Source: Lachnospiraceae bacterium (GTDB lineage: Bacteria > Bacillota > Clostridia > Lachnospirales > Lachnospiraceae). From it: a DNA stretch of 35,056 bases. Position 1 is the stretch's first letter. Each line of letters opens with the position of its first letter. Below are positions 24,190 through 31,748 of this stretch, in pieces. A program made the translations under genes and the position numbers. The notes beneath the pieces were generated by a model that was not told the origin of the DNA, ran no database searches, and saw only the letters and a list, made by a program, of their open reading frames with translations. Location of the stretch: the NCBI GenBank assembly GCA_004557975.1, contig SFEV01000030.1, forward strand, positions 1-35,056, written 5' to 3'.

Positions 24190-24275
24190 CTTGGTAGGGG
24201 ATTGGACTCCCACCAAGACGAAATTATCGCTACTCACCACCTGTATAGGTGGGAGTCTCATCTTCTTACAAGATG
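24190..24275 (+). other. Folded intercistronic element with mutually exclusive stems
   Basis: Between the DUF1445 and DUF4392 genes lie three local hairpins. They are 24190-24200 with 24207-24217 (11 bases, one mismatch), 24237-24242 with 24247-24252 (6 perfect pairs, loop GTAT) and 24259-24264 with 24270-24275 (6 perfect pairs, loop CTTAC). In addition 24205-24214 (GACTCCCACC) can pair perfectly with 24248-24257 (GGTGGGAGTC), which would break the first two. The palindromes resemble ends of IS200/IS605-type elements, but no transposase is present. It is either a mobile-element remnant or a regulatory RNA. Confidence 0.6.
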
Positions 24276-24303
24276 AATCCACGAACGATAGGAGACGATA
24301 CGC

Positions 24304-25185
24304 ATGAACCATACCGCATCCACTCAAATGTCCGATCATGTATCTGTCGAAGATATTGTCCTGCGCTATTCCGGAAGGGGAATGAACATCCTCCAACAGT
24401 ATCTTCAGGATCATTACTGCCGCCATGCTGCCGAGAGGATTCTGGCTCTTGAACGCGGGAATATCCTCCTTACCACCGGCTTTTATGTCGGAGGTCATCC
24501 GGAAACAGACGGTCCTCCCGGAACCATGGCACTTGCCGTGGCTCTGAAAAAGCTGGGATTTCATCCCACAATCGTCACAGATCATCTCTGTGAGGGACTG
24601 TTTGAGCCGGAACAGCTGGATGTGGAATACGTGGACACCGAAGCAGACTCTCTGTTCTTCCAAAAACTTCTCAACCGTTACCGCCCCGTATGTCTGATTT
24701 CTGTGGAGCGCTGCGGCCGCAACCTGAACGAGGATTACGCCAACATGCGCGGCGTCAGCATTGCCTCACAGACGGCACAGATTGATACCATGTTCCAGCT
24801 TGCAGCGCGCAGCCATATCCTGACCATCGGCATCGGTGACGGAGGAAATGAAATCGGTATGGGAAACCTGAAGGACGTCATACTTCACAGGCTGAGCCTG
24901 AATCCCTGTACCGTTACTGTCGATGAGCTGATCATTGCGACTACCTCCAACTGGGGAGCATACGCCCTCGTCACGTATCTTTCCATCCTGAATCACTCCC
25001 GGAGGCTCATCTCCCATCGGAAGATTGCCGCATATATCGACCGCATTGTTGCCAGCGGATGTGTGGACGGTGTCACGAAAAAACATGAGCCAAGCGTAGA
25101 CGGCTTCTCATCTGAAACAGAAAAAGAGATTATTACTGCGCTGACTGTTCTCGCCGATCAGATCAGAATAAGAAAGGAGCACTGA
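24304..25185 (+). CDS. DUF4392 family protein (D-glutamate cyclase C-terminal-type domain)
   Basis: A 293-residue protein of the DUF4392 family. Diagnostic segments are LLTTGFYVGGHPETDGPPGT at residues 55-74 and IGDGGNEIGMGN at 177-188. The same domain forms the C-terminal half of mammalian D-glutamate cyclase, whose N-terminal half is the DUF1445 domain found in the upstream gene. Splitting into two adjacent genes suggests the products act together. It probably acts in the cytoplasm; no signal peptide or membrane segment is seen. The start at 24304 has AGGAG about 9 bases upstream, right after the folded element. The stop is 2 bases before the RAM protein. Confidence 0.88.
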   Translation: MNHTASTQMSDHVSVEDIVLRYSGRGMNILQQYLQDHYCRHAAERILALERGNILLTTGFYVGGHPETDGPPGTMALAVALKKLGFHPTIVTDHLCEGLFEPEQLDVEYVDTEADSLFFQKLLNRYRPVCLISVERCGRNLNEDYANMRGVSIASQTAQIDTMFQLAARSHILTIGIGDGGNEIGMGNLKDVILHRLSLNPCTVTVDELIIATTSNWGAYALVTYLSILNHSRRLISHRKIAAYIDRIVASGCVDGVTKKHEPSVDGFSSETEKEIITALTVLADQIRIRKEH

Positions 25186-25187
25186 GT

Positions 25188-25556
25188 ATGGATCTTCTTG
25201 ATTACAAAATTTTATCTGCACTGAAGAAAAATGCACGGCAGAAAGCTTCGGAAATCAGCCTGGAGCATCCCCGATACACCGACAATTTCGTCAGTCACAT
25301 TCACGAGAATCCTCATGTCGTCTCCTGTTATTATCTCACCGGCGAGTTTGACTATATGCTGAAGGTCTGCTGCCGCTCCTCCCGGGATCTGGAAGAGATA
25401 CACCGCCGGATCAAACAGCTGGAGGGCGTTCGGATGATCAAAACCCACTACGTTCTGCACACAGAAAAGAATATTTATTCCTGTCTTCCGGAACTGGAAG
25501 ACTTCCGGCCAAAACAGAAAAACGCCGCACCTCTCATGGAGGGTGCAGCGCAGTAA
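25188..25556 (+). CDS. Lrp/AsnC-like protein lacking most of its HTH domain (stand-alone RAM)
   Basis: A 122-residue protein. Residues 1-24 match the first helix of an Lrp/AsnC DNA-binding domain (LDYKILSALKKNARQKASEI). From about residue 25 it goes straight into the RAM ligand-binding domain (HPHVVSCYYLTGEFDYM-type pattern, then LEEIHRRIKQLEGV and KTHYVLHTEKNIYS). Normal family members are about 150-165 residues, so roughly 40-45 residues, including the recognition helix, are missing in frame. The ATG at 25188 has AAAGGAG upstream and lies 2 bases after the DUF4392 stop. It may be an amino-acid sensor that acts by mixing with full-length Lrp proteins. The minus-strand metI terminator is embedded in its 3' end. 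Confidence 0.8.
   Translation: MDLLDYKILSALKKNARQKASEISLEHPRYTDNFVSHIHENPHVVSCYYLTGEFDYMLKVCCRSSRDLEEIHRRIKQLEGVRMIKTHYVLHTEKNIYSCLPELEDFRPKQKNAAPLMEGAAQ
25518..25550 (-). terminator. Terminator of the metQNI operon
   Basis: On the minus strand a stem of about 11 pairs with two mismatches (CGCTGCACC... with GGTGCGGCG) and a tiny loop is followed by TTTTTCTGTTTT. It lies 16 bases past the metI stop and inside the 3' end of the convergent RAM gene, so it also ends the convergent region. Confidence 0.7.
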
Positions 25557-25565
25557 CGTCTGACT

Positions 25566-26228
25566 TTATGCTCTTCTTCTGTCCAGCCTGCGTGACAGCA
25601 TCATACCGATCCCCTGGAGAATCTGTACCAGCAGCACAAGGATAATAACGGTAACCACCATGATATCCGCCTGGTATCTGTAATATCCGTACCGGATGGC
25701 GATGTCTCCGAGACCGCCTGCTCCGACACATCCGGCCATTGCGGAATAGCCAAGAATCGTACCTGTCGCAATCGTTGCATTGATGATCAGAGAGGTTCTG
25801 GCTTCCGTCAGAAGCACCTTGTACACAATGGTCCATGTGCTGGCTCCCATGCTCAGAGCCGCCTCTATCACACCGTAATCCACCTCTTTCAGAGAGGACT
25901 CGACCATACGCGCGATGTAAGGTGCAGCCGCCACAGTCAGCGGGACAATCATCGCCGTGGAGCCGTAGCTTTTCCCAACGATGGCCTTCGTCATCGGCTG
26001 AATCAGAATCAGCAGAATCAGGAACGGAATACTTCTGAAAATATTGGAAAGCGCGTCGATCACCTTGTACACGGCAGCGTTGGGGCGAATACCCCCACGG
26101 TCTGTCACCGTAAGAAGAATGCCAAGAGGCATACCCAGCAGATATCCGAGAAACGTGGAAGTCAGGGTCATGTACAGAGTCTCTCCGATTCCACGGACAA
26201 TCATCATAATTACTTCTTTATCCCACAT
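25566..26228 (-). CDS. metI: D-/L-methionine ABC transporter permease
   Basis: A 220-residue membrane permease of the MetI type. Five membrane segments are visible, and GILLTVTDRGGIRPN, RSIPFLILLI and EAALSMGASTWTIVYKVLLTEA are family segments, the last being the ATPase-coupling EAA loop. The C-terminal GAGGLGDIAIRYGYYRY is highly typical. The ATG at 26228 overlaps the metN stop by 11 bases and has AAGGA upstream. It is last in the methionine importer operon. Confidence 0.94.
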   Translation of the reverse strand: MWDKEVIMMIVRGIGETLYMTLTSTFLGYLLGMPLGILLTVTDRGGIRPNAAVYKVIDALSNIFRSIPFLILLILIQPMTKAIVGKSYGSTAMIVPLTVAAAPYIARMVESSLKEVDYGVIEAALSMGASTWTIVYKVLLTEARTSLIINATIATGTILGYSAMAGCVGAGGLGDIAIRYGYYRYQADIMVVTVIILVLLVQILQGIGMMLSRRLDRRRA

Positions 26229-27228
26229 AATCCTTCAACTCCTCCACACTCAGTTTTGCATTTTTCAGGTATGCTATCATTTTCTCCTGCAGCAGCGTCT
26301 CCTCAGGGAGCTGCAGAATCATCTCTCCCTTTGCCACACCGTCCAGATTGCGTGTGTTGGCATAAAGGATATTGACAGTCGTCTTGAATGCCAGAACCAT
26401 ATTGGCTATGACAGGCTCAAAGGCGGAATTCTCGGAAAATATGATTCTGATGCATCTCTTTCCTTTCATCTCAGCCACTTTTTCATATCCCTGATAGATC
26501 AGCTTCCGGGCTTCCTTTGATTTCGGTGCCTGGAAAATATCCTCCACCTTTCCATGCTCCACAAGGCGTCCATGGTCAATAATCGCCACATGGCTGCAGA
26601 TTTCCTGTACGACAGTCATCTCGTGCGTGATGACAACGATAGTAATGCCGTATTTCTGATTGATCTCCTTCAAAAGCTGGAGAATGGCTTTCGTTGTCTG
26701 CGGGTCAAGTGCGCTTGTGGCCTCATCGCACAGAAGAATCTTCGGATCCGACGCCAGCACACGTGCAATCGCCACACGCTGCTTCTGTCCTCCGGAGAGC
26801 TGAGCGGGATAAGCCTTCGCTTTTTCCTCCAGTCCGACAATTTTCAGATACTCCATTGCCTTCTGACGCGCCTCAGCCTTCTTGATTCCTGCAATCTGCA
26901 TCGGAAAACAGACATTATCCAGGACGCTTCTCTGCATCAGCAGATTAAAGTGCTGGAAAATCATTCCGATATCCTTTCGCTGCTCCCTCAGTTCCTTCTC
27001 CGTAAGAGATGCGAGATCCTTTCCGTCCACAACCACTTTACCGCCGGTAGGACGCTCCAGAAAATTCAGGCAGCGCACCAGCGTACTTTTTCCTGCGCCG
27101 GACATACCGATAATACCGTAAATGTCACCCTTGTAAATATCAAGGCTGACATCCTTGAGCGCATGAACATTCATGTCCTTCAGTACAAACTCTTTATTCA
27201 GATGTTCGATTTTGATAATCGGTTCCAT
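26218..27228 (-). CDS. metN: Methionine ABC transporter ATPase
   Basis: A 336-residue ABC ATPase. Walker A is GMSGAGKST, the signature is LSGGQKQRV, Walker B is ILLCDEATSALDP and the switch is VITHEM. The C-terminal 90 or so residues form the NIL domain that binds methionine and inhibits transport. The start at 27228 has GGAGG 5 bases upstream; the 5-residue longer frame is less well placed. The 264-base gap between it and metQ contains no supported gene or clear hairpin and no S-box riboswitch that I can recognise. Confidence 0.95.
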   Translation of the reverse strand: MEPIIKIEHLNKEFVLKDMNVHALKDVSLDIYKGDIYGIIGMSGAGKSTLVRCLNFLERPTGGKVVVDGKDLASLTEKELREQRKDIGMIFQHFNLLMQRSVLDNVCFPMQIAGIKKAEARQKAMEYLKIVGLEEKAKAYPAQLSGGQKQRVAIARVLASDPKILLCDEATSALDPQTTKAILQLLKEINQKYGITIVVITHEMTVVQEICSHVAIIDHGRLVEHGKVEDIFQAPKSKEARKLIYQGYEKVAEMKGKRCIRIIFSENSAFEPVIANMVLAFKTTVNILYANTRNLDGVAKGEMILQLPEETLLQEKMIAYLKNAKLSVEELKDYVG

Positions 27229-27492
27229 GTTAGCCTCCACCAAATCTCAACGTTTCTTTTCAATATACCACACTTTTCTCTGTCATGCACGTACAAATTC
27301 TGGAATGTGCAATTCTCCGGCAAAGGCTTCGCATCAGTAAAGATATCTGAACTGTCACAAAGCTTCTGCTTCGTCAAATAACATAACAACAGGGCCGCCG
27401 CAAAACAATGCGTAAAGTTTCCATATGCTCTGAAAAGCTTTAGCATCTGTCTGCGCCAGCCCCATAAACACTGCGTCAGAATTTTCGATACT

Positions 27493-28338
27493 TTACTCTG
27501 TAGCTGCTTCCGTCTCTGCCTCCCCGGCTTCCTCAAACGGAATTACTGCTCCATCGTATGTGTCGTTGATAAATGTCTTAATCTCATCCGATTTCAGTGC
27601 AGCAACAAGCGCTTTGATATCCTCACGCTCTTCATTGCCTGCCTTCACAGCGATGACATTTACGTATGTCTTTGCTGCCTCTGAATCTGAAGACTCGTAT
27701 GCAACGGAATCGTTTGCTACAGAGAAGCCTGCCTCAAGTGCGTAGTTTCCATTCAGCACGACGAAAGCAACCTCATCGACAACTCTCGATACCTGTGCAG
27801 CCTCCAGCTCCTGGATCTTGATGTTCTTCGGATTCTCTGCAATATCGTTTACAGTAGCAGTCAGACCAGCTCCCTCTTTCAGAGTAATCACACCGTTATC
27901 CTGAAGAAGAAGAAGCGCTCTTGCCTCGTTTGTTGTATCATTCGGAACTGCAATGACATCACCGTCCTCCAGCTCGTCGAGGCCGGACTTTGTTCCCGGA
28001 TAGATACCAAACGGCTCATAATGGATGCCACCTGCATTCACAAGATCCGTACCCTGCTCCTCATTGAAGCTCTCAAGATACGGGATGTGCTGGAAATAAT
28101 TTGCATCGAACTCTTCGCTGTCCACTACCAGATTCGGCTGTACATAATCCTGGAACTCAACCACTTCCAGCTCCCAGCCCTGCTCCTCAAGGATCTTTGC
28201 GGCCTCTGCCAGAATCTCTGCGTGCGGTGTTGTCGAAGCGGCAACCGTGATTGTCTTGTCCTCCTCAGCAGAAGCTGTAACAGCCAGTCCTGCTGCAAGT
28301 GTCAGTGCGAGAAATGTTGCAATAGCTTTTTTCATCAT
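27493..28338 (-). CDS. metQ: Methionine ABC transporter substrate-binding protein
   Basis: A 281-residue MetQ/NlpA-type binding protein. The mature N-terminus TITVAASTTPHAEIL and the segments QPNLVVDSEEFDANYFQHIPYL, GIYPGTKSGLDEL and IAVPNDTTNEARAL are characteristic. The signal peptide ends VTASAEED with a signal peptidase I site, and the lipobox cysteine usual for MetQ is missing. The C-terminus has a short acidic tail (EAGEAETEAATE). ATGs at 28338 and 28335 both fit the GGAGG site; the exact one is unclear. It is first in the operon with its own promoter. Confidence 0.92.
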   Translation of the reverse strand: MMKKAIATFLALTLAAGLAVTASAEEDKTITVAASTTPHAEILAEAAKILEEQGWELEVVEFQDYVQPNLVVDSEEFDANYFQHIPYLESFNEEQGTDLVNAGGIHYEPFGIYPGTKSGLDELEDGDVIAVPNDTTNEARALLLLQDNGVITLKEGAGLTATVNDIAENPKNIKIQELEAAQVSRVVDEVAFVVLNGNYALEAGFSVANDSVAYESSDSEAAKTYVNVIAVKAGNEEREDIKALVAALKSDEIKTFINDTYDGAVIPFEEAGEAETEAATE

Positions 28339-28356
28339 AATCTCCTCCTTTTATTT

Positions 28357-28375
28357 TCAGACGTAAATCGTCTGA
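28357..28375 (-). promoter_or_regulatory. Small hairpin in the metQ leader
   Basis: A perfect 7-bp stem (TCAGACG with CGTCTGA) and 5-base loop sit just upstream of the GGAGG site, with no U-run. It is a possible stabilising or operator-like palindrome. Confidence 0.5.
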
Positions 28376-28399
28376 CTATCATTTACTTAATTTGTTAGA

Positions 28400-28428
28400 A
28401 TCGTAGCACCCTGTCTTCCCATTGTCAA
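28400..28428 (-). promoter_or_regulatory. Promoter of the metQNI operon
   Basis: On the minus strand there is TTGACA, 17 bases, TACGAT, giving a leader of about 55 bases. There is no room for an S-box or other large riboswitch. Confidence 0.75.
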
Positions 28429-28547
28429 CAATAATCTGAGAATTAACAAAATTGTGCTGCACATTTTTCCTTCCGGAATATACATGCAGTATAACATACT
28501 TATCCTAGTTGTGCAATATGTTTTTGATGGGATTACAAATTATTTTT

Positions 28548-28727
28548 TTACATCTGCTTTCTCACAACGGCATATTCGTCGCCGTTCCTGTAATACGGAC
28601 AGACGTAATGGGAATCCGTCATCAGACGCACGTATTCATCTTCATCCATATTCCGGTCACAGATATACTCCTCATAATCCTCATCGTACATGTAATAAGC
28701 ACAACTTTCACAACTGGTCTGTCTCAT
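28548..28727 (-). CDS. Small Cys-containing DUF6472-like protein
   Basis: A 59-residue protein starting MRQTSCESCAYYMYDEDYEEY. It has four cysteines: a CESC pair near the N-terminus, one in YICDRN and one in HYVCPYYRNGDEY, possibly a metal-binding set. The pattern matches the DUF6472-type small proteins common in Lachnospiraceae. The ATG at 28727 has an AGGAG site 8 bases upstream; an in-frame ATG at 28745 is an alternative. It lies 121 bases after oppF and may be read through from that operon. Function is unknown. Confidence 0.7.
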   Translation of the reverse strand: MRQTSCESCAYYMYDEDYEEYICDRNMDEDEYVRLMTDSHYVCPYYRNGDEYAVVRKQM

Positions 28728-28848
28728 CCTTCGCTCTCCTGCCATACTGCATTCTTTCTGCCGCCTGATATCTGACTTCGTGCTGCAGCACACGTCTGCC
28801 CTTGCTGCTGCAGTTCTCCATCCCTGCCGCATGACGCTCCATCTGATT

Positions 28849-29829
28849 TCATTCGGTCAGATGACACGCCACCTGGTGTCCGGCGCCGACTGTGCGCAGC
28901 TTCGGACACTCCTCCTCGCAGCGCTTCGTCGCGTAAGGACATCTGGTGTGGAACCGGCATCCCTGCGGAATGTGCATCGGGCTTGGCAGATCTCCCCTGA
29001 TCACCTGGCGTTTTGATGCACCTGCCCGATCCGGATCTGCAATCGGAATGGCAGAAAGCAGCGCCTGGGTATAAGGATGTGCCGGATGATCGTACAGCTC
29101 ATCATTGTCTGCGATCTCCACAATGCTGCCAAGATACATGACACCGATCCGGTTGGAAATGTGACGCACCATGGAGAGATCATGGGATACAAACAGATAC
29201 GTCAGCCCGAATTCCTGCTGCAGATCCTCCAGCATATTCACCACCTGAGCCTGAATCGAAACGTCCAGCGCAGAAATCGGCTCGTCGCACATGATAAATT
29301 CCGGGTTGACGGACAGAGCACGTGCTATACCGATTCTCTGTCTCTGGCCGCCGGAAAACTCATAGGCATATTTTTCCAGGGCATCCTGCTGCATACCGAC
29401 CTTCCCCAGAAGCTCTGTGATGCGTTCCAGGCGTTCCTTTTTTCCCATCTCCGTATTCATTCTCAGAGGCTCTTCCATGATCTCGCGGACATTCTGATGA
29501 GGATCAAGGGCTGAATACGGATCCTGGAAAATAATCTGCATCCTCTTATGATAAGGAAGAATCTCTTTTTTCTTCAGATGTGTGATATCCTCGCCGTCAA
29601 ACAGGATCTGCCGGTCTGTCGGCTCGTACATGCGAATCAGCGTACGACCCAGCGTAGACTTTCCGCACCCGGACTCTCCCACAAGCCCAAAAGCTTCACC
29701 GCGGCGGATATCAAAGGTGACACCGTCCACAGCCTTGACGAACCGCTTTGAGGTCCCGAGAAAACTGCGGACCGCAAAATATTTTTTCAGATCCTTCGTC
29801 TGAAGAATCAGATTGTTCTTATCAGCCAT
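28849..29829 (-). CDS. oppF: Oligopeptide/dipeptide ABC transporter ATPase OppF-like
   Basis: A 326-residue ABC ATPase. Walker A is GESGCGKST, the signature is FSGGQRQRIG, Walker B is FIMCDEPISALDV and the switch is SHDLSMV. The C-terminal oligopeptide-type extension has GCRFHTRCPYATKRC with conserved cysteines that may hold an iron-sulfur cluster. The start at 29829 has GGAGGAGGG upstream and overlaps the oppD end by 8 bases. It is the last ATPase of the operon. Confidence 0.92.
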   Translation of the reverse strand: MADKNNLILQTKDLKKYFAVRSFLGTSKRFVKAVDGVTFDIRRGEAFGLVGESGCGKSTLGRTLIRMYEPTDRQILFDGEDITHLKKKEILPYHKRMQIIFQDPYSALDPHQNVREIMEEPLRMNTEMGKKERLERITELLGKVGMQQDALEKYAYEFSGGQRQRIGIARALSVNPEFIMCDEPISALDVSIQAQVVNMLEDLQQEFGLTYLFVSHDLSMVRHISNRIGVMYLGSIVEIADNDELYDHPAHPYTQALLSAIPIADPDRAGASKRQVIRGDLPSPMHIPQGCRFHTRCPYATKRCEEECPKLRTVGAGHQVACHLTE

Positions 29830-30847
29830 CTGTCCGATCCCTCCTCCCCCGTTCCATCTCATCGAGCTCTTCTCCGGTAAAGACACACATGGCCTTCTGT
29901 GTCTTTGAATACGTATGCACAGGCACCGACTCCTCAGCACACTTCGCACAAGCAAACTGACAGCGGTCCCGGAAAGGGCATCCCTGCGGAAGCTCCAGCA
30001 GAGACGGCGCAGCGCCGGGGATTGCCTCCAGGCGTTCCTTCTGTCCTGTTACCGGCTTCGGAACGGCGCGCAGAAGCGCTCTCGTATACGGGTGCTGCGG
30101 ATGATAAAAAATCTCTCTTGTGAGGCCGTCCTCCATAATTTTTCCACAGTACATGACCGCAATGCGGCTGCACGTACTTGCCACGACACCCAGATCGTGG
30201 GTGATCAGCACAACACTCATGCCTTCTTTCTTCTGAAGCTCTCCCAGCAGCTCAAGAATCTGTGCCTGAATCGTCACGTCAAGAGCCGTCGTCGGCTCAT
30301 CGGCTATCAGCAGCTTCGGGGAACAGGAAAGGGCCATGGCAATCATGACACGCTGCCTCATACCACCGGAAAATTCATGGGGATACTGATTCATCCGGCT
30401 CTCCGGCGACGGAATACCCACCTTCGTCAGAGCTTCTACAGCCAGCTTCCTCGCCTCCGCCTTTGACACCTTTTTGTGGCGTCTGATTACCTCGGTCAGA
30501 TGGTCACCAATCTTTTTTACAGGATTCAGAGCTGTCATGGGATCCTGAAAAATCATTGCCATCTCACTGCCCCGCATCTGACGCCGCGCTTCCTGTGAAA
30601 GACCTGTCAGATCCGTGCCATTGAACTGCAGCGTCTCCGCTGTCACCGATGCATTATCAGGCAAAATCCCCATAACAGATTTCATCAGCACGCTTTTGCC
30701 GCTTCCGGATTCACCGACAACTGCGAAAAACTCTCCCTCATTCACATGGAGATCAACACCGCGCACTGCCTCCAGCGTATTCCTGTGGACATGGAAGGTT
30801 GTTTTTATATTCTTTACAGTCAGTAACTGTTTTTCTCCACTGTTCAT
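29822..30847 (-). CDS. oppD: Oligopeptide/dipeptide ABC transporter ATPase OppD-like
   Basis: A 341-residue ABC ATPase. Walker A is GESGSGKSV, the signature is FSGGMRQRV, Walker B is LLIADEPTTALDV and the switch is ITHDLGVV. The C-terminal extension has GCPFRDRCQFACAKC. The start at 30847 has AGGAGGTG 6-7 bases upstream, and the longer frame runs into oppC. It lies 10 bases after oppC and overlaps oppF by 8 bases. Confidence 0.93.
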   Translation of the reverse strand: MNSGEKQLLTVKNIKTTFHVHRNTLEAVRGVDLHVNEGEFFAVVGESGSGKSVLMKSVMGILPDNASVTAETLQFNGTDLTGLSQEARRQMRGSEMAMIFQDPMTALNPVKKIGDHLTEVIRRHKKVSKAEARKLAVEALTKVGIPSPESRMNQYPHEFSGGMRQRVMIAMALSCSPKLLIADEPTTALDVTIQAQILELLGELQKKEGMSVVLITHDLGVVASTCSRIAVMYCGKIMEDGLTREIFYHPQHPYTRALLRAVPKPVTGQKERLEAIPGAAPSLLELPQGCPFRDRCQFACAKCAEESVPVHTYSKTQKAMCVFTGEELDEMERGRRDRTDG

Positions 30848-30857
30848 CCGGCACCTC

Positions 30858-31748
30858 CTATTTCCTTTCGCCTTCACTGATACGCGGCTCCACATAAATC
30901 CGGAGCAGATTGCCCAGCTTGTTGAATGAAAATACTGTCAGGATGATCAGAATACCCGGCAGTACTGCCATATGAACCGATCTCTGCAGATACGTCTGTG
31001 ACCGCTGAAGCAGACTGCCCCAGGAAGTATCCGGCTGGACGATGCCAAGTCCGAGAAAGCTGAGCGCAGACTCTGTCATGATTGCATCCGCAATACTCGT
31101 CGTAGCCACTATGATAATTGTGGGAAAGGCGCTGGGAATAATGTGAAACAGAATTACTCTCCACATGGGCACACCCATAAACTGAGCATACTGAATGTAC
31201 TCCCGCTCCCGGATCGACAGTGTCTCCGCCCTCGTCAGCCTGGCCGTACCCATCCACGTAAACAGACCGATCACAAGAATAATCGAATGAATTCCTCTCT
31301 TCATAAACAGGCTGACCACTGTGACAAGAATCAGCCACGGGATAGAATGAAGAACATCCACAAGACGCATCAGAATGGAATCCACAATGCCGCCGCAGTA
31401 ACCTGCAATGGTTCCCACCAGAATTCCGATGGAAGCACTGGCAAGCATTGCAAGGATGCCAACCAGAAGCGACACACGCCCGCCGTAAACGACTCTGGCA
31501 AGATAATCCCGTCCCAGCTCATCCGTTCCAAACCAGTGCTGTGAGGAAAAGCCCTGCAGCATCTCCGTTACATTTGTTGTGGTCGGATCCAGAGGAAGAA
31601 GCGGAGCCAGCAGAGAAACAGCAATCAGGGCAATCAGCCATACGATTGCAAAAATACTCATCTTATCATTTTTCAGGGCAGAGAGGACATTGTCCAGACG
31701 GCGCTGACGGTTGTTCTTTTTTCTGTTTTTCGTCGTCTCCATATGCAT
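30858..31748 (-). CDS. oppC: Peptide ABC transporter permease OppC-like
   Basis: A 296-residue membrane permease. The N-terminus has a basic stretch, then the first membrane segment MSIFAIVWLIALIAVSLLAP. HWFGTDELGRDYLARVVYGG is the DppC/OppC hallmark and SFLGLGIVQPDTSWGSLL the coupling region. The start at 31748 overlaps the oppB stop by one base (TGATG) with GGGAG about 8 bases upstream; the ATG 6 bases later is possible. Specificity for di- or oligopeptides is not resolved. Confidence 0.92.
   Translation of the reverse strand: MHMETTKNRKKNNRQRRLDNVLSALKNDKMSIFAIVWLIALIAVSLLAPLLPLDPTTTNVTEMLQGFSSQHWFGTDELGRDYLARVVYGGRVSLLVGILAMLASASIGILVGTIAGYCGGIVDSILMRLVDVLHSIPWLILVTVVSLFMKRGIHSIILVIGLFTWMGTARLTRAETLSIREREYIQYAQFMGVPMWRVILFHIIPSAFPTIIIVATTSIADAIMTESALSFLGLGIVQPDTSWGSLLQRSQTYLQRSVHMAVLPGILIILTVFSFNKLGNLLRIYVEPRISEGERK

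Noticed and set aside
23797..24663. 288-codon minus-strand frame across DUF1445, the folded element and DUF4392
   Set aside because: Antisense to two well-matched genes, with no ribosome site; the bridge over the folded element is fortuitous.
27198..27536. 112-codon minus-strand frame in the metQ-metN gap
   Set aside because: It overlaps the metN start and metQ end in another frame, with no ribosome site or recognisable pattern.
28339..28430. S-box (SAM) riboswitch expected upstream of metQ
   Set aside because: The leader from the promoter to metQ is only about 55 bases with one small stem, too short for an S-box.
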